A stretch of DNA of 7,671 nucleotides from JAKORR01 sp964608495 (lineage in GTDB: Bacteria > Armatimonadota > Zipacnadia > Zipacnadales > FEN-943), in NCBI GenBank assembly GCA_964608495.1, contig CAZSOQ010000249.1, forward strand, positions 1 to 7,671, in the 5' to 3' direction. Made by a program: the position numbers and the translations under genes. Below are positions 4,281 through 7,671 of the stretch, piece by piece (within the stretch, counting starts at the first letter, position 1; each line of letters begins with the position of its first letter). The notes under the pieces are model-generated. The model was not told the origin of the DNA, searched no databases, and saw nothing but the letters and a program-made list of their open reading frames with translations.

Positions 4281-6071
4281 GTGCCCTGGCGACTGCCGGG
4301 AGAAGTGACGGACCGCAGCGTGATGCTGTACATGACCGGCGCCGTGTGCACGCAGCCGGCGCAGATTCTGCAGACGGAACACGCGGTCAAGGTCATCCAG
4401 AACTTCATCAACGGGCTGCGGGCGCGAGGCTCGCGGCACCTGGGCGCGCTGGGCGACCTGGCGACGGAGGGCGACCGGCAGAGCCCGTCGCCGGCCGCCG
4501 AGGCCCTGGCGCGCCTGCTGGCCCTGCTGTGCGACATGTCCTGGCAGGACGCGTGCACGAGGGCGCCGGACTGCGCGGACCTGCTGCGGGATCCCCTGGC
4601 TCTGGCCGAGTTCGTCGAGGAGCTCTATGACCAGTGGCGGCACTATGAGCGCTACCTGATCTTCGAGGGCTCGGCCGACGATTCGCGCGACTCGGCCATC
4701 GAGGGGCACATGCCCTTCATCTACAACAACCAGGACCTTACCGCCCTGATCCGTCAGGCCTACCGCCAGATCGAGCGCAACCTGCGCGGCATGTGGCCCC
4801 GCGTCTACCGCCAGACCTCCGGCGGGGCGAACATGAGCCTGCTGATTGAGCACATTGACTGGGAGTGTCCCCCGGGCGTGTACGAGCACCTCAAGCAGGT
4901 GCGCATGGTGCGGCTGGCGCTCATGGTGCCGCCGGTGGTGCTCTACCCCCGGCGCAACTTCCGCAGCGGGACCTTCGCCCGCGTTGACAGGAACCCACTG
5001 GAGCTGTGGCGGGTGCCGGCCTTCAAATGGTACTGCCTGCCCCTTCGCGTCGGCGAGCTGTGCTTCCACGTGTACTTCGAGCAGGATTTCCTGGCCCTGG
5101 GCGTGAGCCTCACCAACCTGTTCGAGCTCTCGGGCCACGAGGAAGCCCGGCGCAAGCCCGACGGGATTCTGGTGTTCGGGGTGCCGCCGCAGGCCACGCG
5201 GGGCGAGCGCACGGTCTTCTACATTGACGAGGAGGCGGACATCACCGTAGGCGCCGTGATGCACTGCGAGGCCGTGGACTACTTCGGCTACTTCAAGAAG
5301 ATGATACTGACGCTGCACAACGTCATCATGATGCGGCGGGGCCGGCTGCCGCTGCACGGGGCGATGGCGAAGCTCGGTCTGCAGGCCGGGCCCGAGGTGA
5401 ATCTGGTGCTGGTGGGGGACAGTGGTGCCGGCAAGTCCGAGAGCCTGGAGGCCTTTCGGCAGTTGGCGGGCGAATGGGTCTCGGACATGGTCATCATCTT
5501 CGATGACATGGGCTCGCTGCGCATCGCCGAGGACCGGCGGATCATCGGCTACGGGACGGAGATCGGCGCCTTCGTGCGCCTGGACGACCTGGGGCCGGAC
5601 TACGCCTTCGGGAACTTCGACCGGGGCATCTTCATGAATCCCCAGGCCCGCAACGCCCGTCTGGTGCTGCCGATCACGGAGTACCGCCACGTGGTCGCCG
5701 GGTGCCCGGTGGACCTGCTGATGTACGCCAACAACTACGAGCCGGTGACCCCGGACATGCCCGCGATCGAGTTCTTCCCCGGGCCGGAGGAGGCCCTGGA
5801 CGTGTTCCGCTCGGGCCTTCACGCGGCCAAGGGGACGACGGATGAGACGGGGCTGGTGAGCAGCTACTTCGCCAACCCCTTTGGCCCCCCGCAGCTGCGG
5901 GAGCTGCACGAAAGACTGGCGCGGCGGTACTTCGCGGCGGCCTTCGCGGCAGGGGTGGAAGTGGGGCAGATCCGTACGCAGCTGGGGATAGCGGGCATGG
6001 AGATGGAGGGCCCGCGCCAGGCGGCCGAGGCGCTGTTCGCGGAAGTGCTGCGGCGGGTTGGGCCGCGATAG
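4281..6071 (+). CDS. HPr-kinase/PEPCK-type P-loop protein with novel N-terminal half
   Basis: This 596-residue protein starts with GTG, supported by GGAGG eight bases upstream. The C-terminal part carries a nucleotide site of the HPr kinase/phosphoenolpyruvate carboxykinase class: PLHGAMAKL ahead of Walker A GDSGAGKS-E (residues 379-387), then the acidic pair Asp408-Asp409 in IIFDDMGS, then NAR (458-460) leading into LVLPITEY, which resembles the PEPCK stretch with its substrate-binding Arg. GDSGxGKSE is the HPr-kinase form of the loop, whereas ATP-PEPCK has GxSGTGKT. The FAN and C-terminal helices follow. Residues 1 to about 350 show no domain I know, no signal peptide and no membrane segment; they are rich in aromatic and Arg residues. 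HPr kinase is much shorter (about 310 residues) and PEPCK has a different N-domain, so neither name is justified. It may phosphorylate a protein or small molecule. The gene is monocistronic by position. Its stop codon lies inside a 24-bp tandem repeat. Confidence 0.85.
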   Translation: MPWRLPGEVTDRSVMLYMTGAVCTQPAQILQTEHAVKVIQNFINGLRARGSRHLGALGDLATEGDRQSPSPAAEALARLLALLCDMSWQDACTRAPDCADLLRDPLALAEFVEELYDQWRHYERYLIFEGSADDSRDSAIEGHMPFIYNNQDLTALIRQAYRQIERNLRGMWPRVYRQTSGGANMSLLIEHIDWECPPGVYEHLKQVRMVRLALMVPPVVLYPRRNFRSGTFARVDRNPLELWRVPAFKWYCLPLRVGELCFHVYFEQDFLALGVSLTNLFELSGHEEARRKPDGILVFGVPPQATRGERTVFYIDEEADITVGAVMHCEAVDYFGYFKKMILTLHNVIMMRRGRLPLHGAMAKLGLQAGPEVNLVLVGDSGAGKSESLEAFRQLAGEWVSDMVIIFDDMGSLRIAEDRRIIGYGTEIGAFVRLDDLGPDYAFGNFDRGIFMNPQARNARLVLPITEYRHVVAGCPVDLLMYANNYEPVTPDMPAIEFFPGPEEALDVFRSGLHAAKGTTDETGLVSSYFANPFGPPQLRELHERLARRYFAAAFAAGVEVGQIRTQLGIAGMEMEGPRQAAEALFAEVLRRVGPR

Positions 6072-6110
6072 CGGCCGCGGGCTGGGGCGCGATAGCGGCC
6101 GCGGGCTGGG
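6064..6110. repeat. 24-bp tandem duplication spanning a stop codon
   Basis: Positions 6064-6086 and 6088-6110 are identical over 23 bases and repeat with a 24-bp period; a partial third copy (GCGGGC) follows at 6113-6118. The first copy includes the last codons and the TAG stop of the kinase-like gene, and the second repeats the TAG in the same frame. Each copy has the palindrome GCGGCCGC. This is most likely replication slippage. It leaves a backup in-frame stop 24 bases downstream. Confidence 0.9.
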
Positions 6111-6160
6111 CCGCGGGCAGGGCAGGAGTGACCCGGTGGCCGGCCTGGGGCCGCGGCGCA

Positions 6161-6177
6161 GCGGCAGGAACAGCCGC
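6161..6177 (+). terminator. Weak hairpin between convergent genes
   Basis: GCGGC (6161-6165) pairs with GCCGC (6173-6177) around a seven-base loop and is followed by a GTGTGTGTG run. It is the best terminator-like element in the 141 bp between the two convergent genes, but the stem is short and the tract is not poly-U. Treat it as tentative. Confidence 0.22.
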
Positions 6178-6212
6178 GTGTGTGTGCATGTGCCCCGGCG
6201 CCGATCCCGGCC

Positions 6213-7671
6213 TCAGCGCACATCCTCCAGGCGCAGCAGCCGTGTCTCGCCCTGCCTCAGGTCCATCCTGATCTCCGCGCCGCGGCCGAGGACCTGGCCT
6301 GTGAAGACGTCCCGTACCACCGTGGGCCGGGGCATCCGAATCACCTTGTCACCCTCCGCGCTGGCGGACAGGGCCAGGAACCACCCGCCCCCGTCCGGGC
6401 GGGCGTCGCCCAGAACCACGTCATCGGAGTCGCACCATATCCAGACCCCGGCCCGCCGAGCCAGGTTTCGCAACAGGGCGCTGGGGGCGTAGAGGGACGC
6501 GATGTAGACCGAAGGCCGGCCGTCCTGCTTTGTGACCGCCGCGCCGACCGGCCCGTCCCCCGTGGCGTAGCGGGCCAGCGGCTCCAGGCCCTCGTTCTCC
6601 GCCACGGCGAACTGAGTCTTCAGGGCCTCCTGCTTGGAGCCGAAGGGCTCGGATACGCCCATGCAAAGCGGCGCTTCGGCGATAGGGGAGAGGAGGTCCT
6701 GCAGCGGCTCGTCGAGCAGGCGGACACCGATGCCGGTGAGGTCCCGGATGAAGGCGGGATCGGCCAACCCGGCCTCGGGGTCGAGGAACCCCGGGGCGTA
6801 GAACCACACGGCGGTCGCGCCCTGATCGGCCAGGACCTGCTTCGCGCGGGCGCGCTGCTCGGCGGTCAGCACGAAGGCGTTGGGGAAGATGTACAGCTTG
6901 GCGGGCTCGACCTTGCCCGCGAGGAAGTCCTCGAGCAGCCACCAGCCCACCGGGGCGCCGATCCGCGTCAGCGAGGCCCGCAGGTGCGACACGAGCGCCG
7001 GCGTGACGGGCGAGCGCGACGTGGTGTACAGCGGGCTCGTCTCGTCCATCACCACGGCGATCTCGGGCGCGAACCGCACGGGCTCGTTCGCGTGCTTCTG
7101 CCAGACCTCCCGCATCTTCGAGATGTTGCTCCACAGGCTGGGGTGGTTGACCCAGCCCTCGTTGCCCAGGTCCATGTACCAGCAGCCCATGCGCCGGGGG
7201 AAGATCTGGGCGAAGTTGCGCTGGTGGACCCCTTGGCTCTCCCAGAGCGTCGGGCAGCGTCCGTAGCCGGCGTCCTCGGGGGTGACGAACGTACGCGTGT
7301 CGTCCTCGTTGAACCACAGCTTGCCGTGCGCGGCCAGGGAGTCCACCGGCACCATGAAATGCCCCGTCCCGCCGGGCTGGCGGTCGAAGTAGGCGATGGG
7401 GGAGCAGAAGATGTCCACATCGGGGTTGCGCAGGAAGCGGCTCCAGCGCAGGTGTCCGCTATGATTCAGCCCGGCGCGGCTCCCGGCCAGCTCGTGCAGG
7501 TAGCCGTAGAAGAACATCACAGCCGCGCGCCGGCCGCCGGCCCTCTTGATCGTGCTCGCGATCTTCTCCATGGCATCCGCCATGGCGTCGTTCAGAAAGT
7601 CGAAGAAGTCCACCTGGAACCGGTCCGCCGCCGGGTCGAAGAACTCCCCCAGACCGCCCTTGCCCCGCTGC
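6213..7671 (-). CDS. GH42-like beta-galactosidase family protein, 5' end outside window
   Basis: The frame ends with TGA at 6213-6215 and stays open to the right edge, giving 485 visible residues. The GTG at 7611-7613 lies inside continuous family-like sequence (FFDPAADRFQ precedes it), so it is internal and the true start is beyond the window. Numbered from that GTG, GRRAAVMFFYGYLHELAG (27-44), NPDVDIFCSPIAY (63-75), GHFM (84-87) and GKLWFNEDDTRT (97-108) match the late part of a GH42/GH-A type barrel. Glu103 is a candidate nucleophile; the acid/base Glu would lie in the missing part. From about residue 180 (RFAPEIAVVMDE onward) the sequence fits the Rossmann-like GH42 trimerisation domain, and the last 80 residues form a small beta domain. 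Known members cleave beta-galactosides, but many relatives in environmental bacteria have other or unknown specificity. It is convergent with the kinase-like gene, and probably co-regulated with neighbours off-window. Confidence 0.8.
   Translation of the reverse strand, partial: QRGKGGLGEFFDPAADRFQVDFFDFLNDAMADAMEKIASTIKRAGGRRAAVMFFYGYLHELAGSRAGLNHSGHLRWSRFLRNPDVDIFCSPIAYFDRQPGGTGHFMVPVDSLAAHGKLWFNEDDTRTFVTPEDAGYGRCPTLWESQGVHQRNFAQIFPRRMGCWYMDLGNEGWVNHPSLWSNISKMREVWQKHANEPVRFAPEIAVVMDETSPLYTTSRSPVTPALVSHLRASLTRIGAPVGWWLLEDFLAGKVEPAKLYIFPNAFVLTAEQRARAKQVLADQGATAVWFYAPGFLDPEAGLADPAFIRDLTGIGVRLLDEPLQDLLSPIAEAPLCMGVSEPFGSKQEALKTQFAVAENEGLEPLARYATGDGPVGAAVTKQDGRPSVYIASLYAPSALLRNLARRAGVWIWCDSDDVVLGDARPDGGGWFLALSASAEGDKVIRMPRPTVVRDVFTGQVLGRGAEIRMDLRQGETRLLRLEDVR

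Noticed and set aside
4161..5909. 582-codon minus-strand frame opposite the kinase-like gene
   Set aside because: It is a shadow of the P-loop gene, which has a ribosome site and conserved motifs; the antisense product is His/Arg/Gln-rich without recognisable domains.
4281..6071. ATP-dependent PEP carboxykinase or HPr kinase/phosphorylase as a firm name
   Set aside because: The P-loop is HPrK-like but the protein is nearly twice as long, and the N-terminal half matches neither; only the superfamily is supportable.
6178..6186. GT dinucleotide run between the convergent genes
   Set aside because: Only about four units, too short to be a meaningful microsatellite.

Overview
The window is strongly GC-rich bacterial DNA with long, well-spaced genes. 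The mix suggests an environmental, polysaccharide-degrading bacterium: a GH29 fucosidase, a GH42-like glycosidase, a non-HemE uroporphyrinogen-decarboxylase-fold protein and an HPrK/PEPCK-type P-loop protein. Such sets are familiar from Armatimonadota, Planctomycetota and Lentisphaerota-like genomes. The phylum is an inference from gene content only. I see no rRNA, tRNA, transposase, integrase or CRISPR array.

Left part (1-1334, minus strand): a two-gene ParA cassette. A ParA/Soj-type ATPase (134-958) is followed at once by a second gene (1-130, cut by the window edge). That gene has its own strong Shine-Dalgarno site, a basic start and an acidic, proline-rich stretch. It does not look like the start of a classical ParB. 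parA is driven by an exact consensus sigma-70-type promoter (TTGACA, 17 bp, TATAAT; 998-1026). The -35 box lies inside the first unit of the most striking element here: an array of degenerate 8-bp repeats (1019-1178 and 1239-1334). Each unit is a self-complementary hexamer of form GMYRKC plus two variable bases. Nineteen of 32 units match the hexamer exactly, in register. The position and architecture resemble the iterated centromere/operator arrays bound by small ribbon-helix-helix partners of ParA on plasmids (TP228 parFGH, pSM19035 delta/omega), but the unit is different. This is my best candidate for an undescribed system.

Middle (1335-4103, plus strand): a leader of about 300 bp with three inverted repeats and no gene, then an intracellular GH29 alpha-L-fucosidase (1641-2870) and a URO-D superfamily protein (3015-4103) that is probably not HemE. 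They are co-oriented, 144 bp apart. A GC-rich hairpin follows the second gene.

Right part (4104-7671): a 596-residue P-loop protein (4281-6071, GTG start) combines a C-terminal HPr-kinase/PEPCK-like nucleotide site with an N-terminal half of about 350 residues that I do not recognise. Its 3' end runs into a 24-bp tandem repeat. Convergent to it is the 3' part of a GH42-like glycosidase gene (6213 to the right edge); its reading frame stays open off the window, so its start is not here. The glycosidases and URO-D-like protein fit a glycan-use neighbourhood. The link between them, the kinase-like protein and the ParA cassette is position only.
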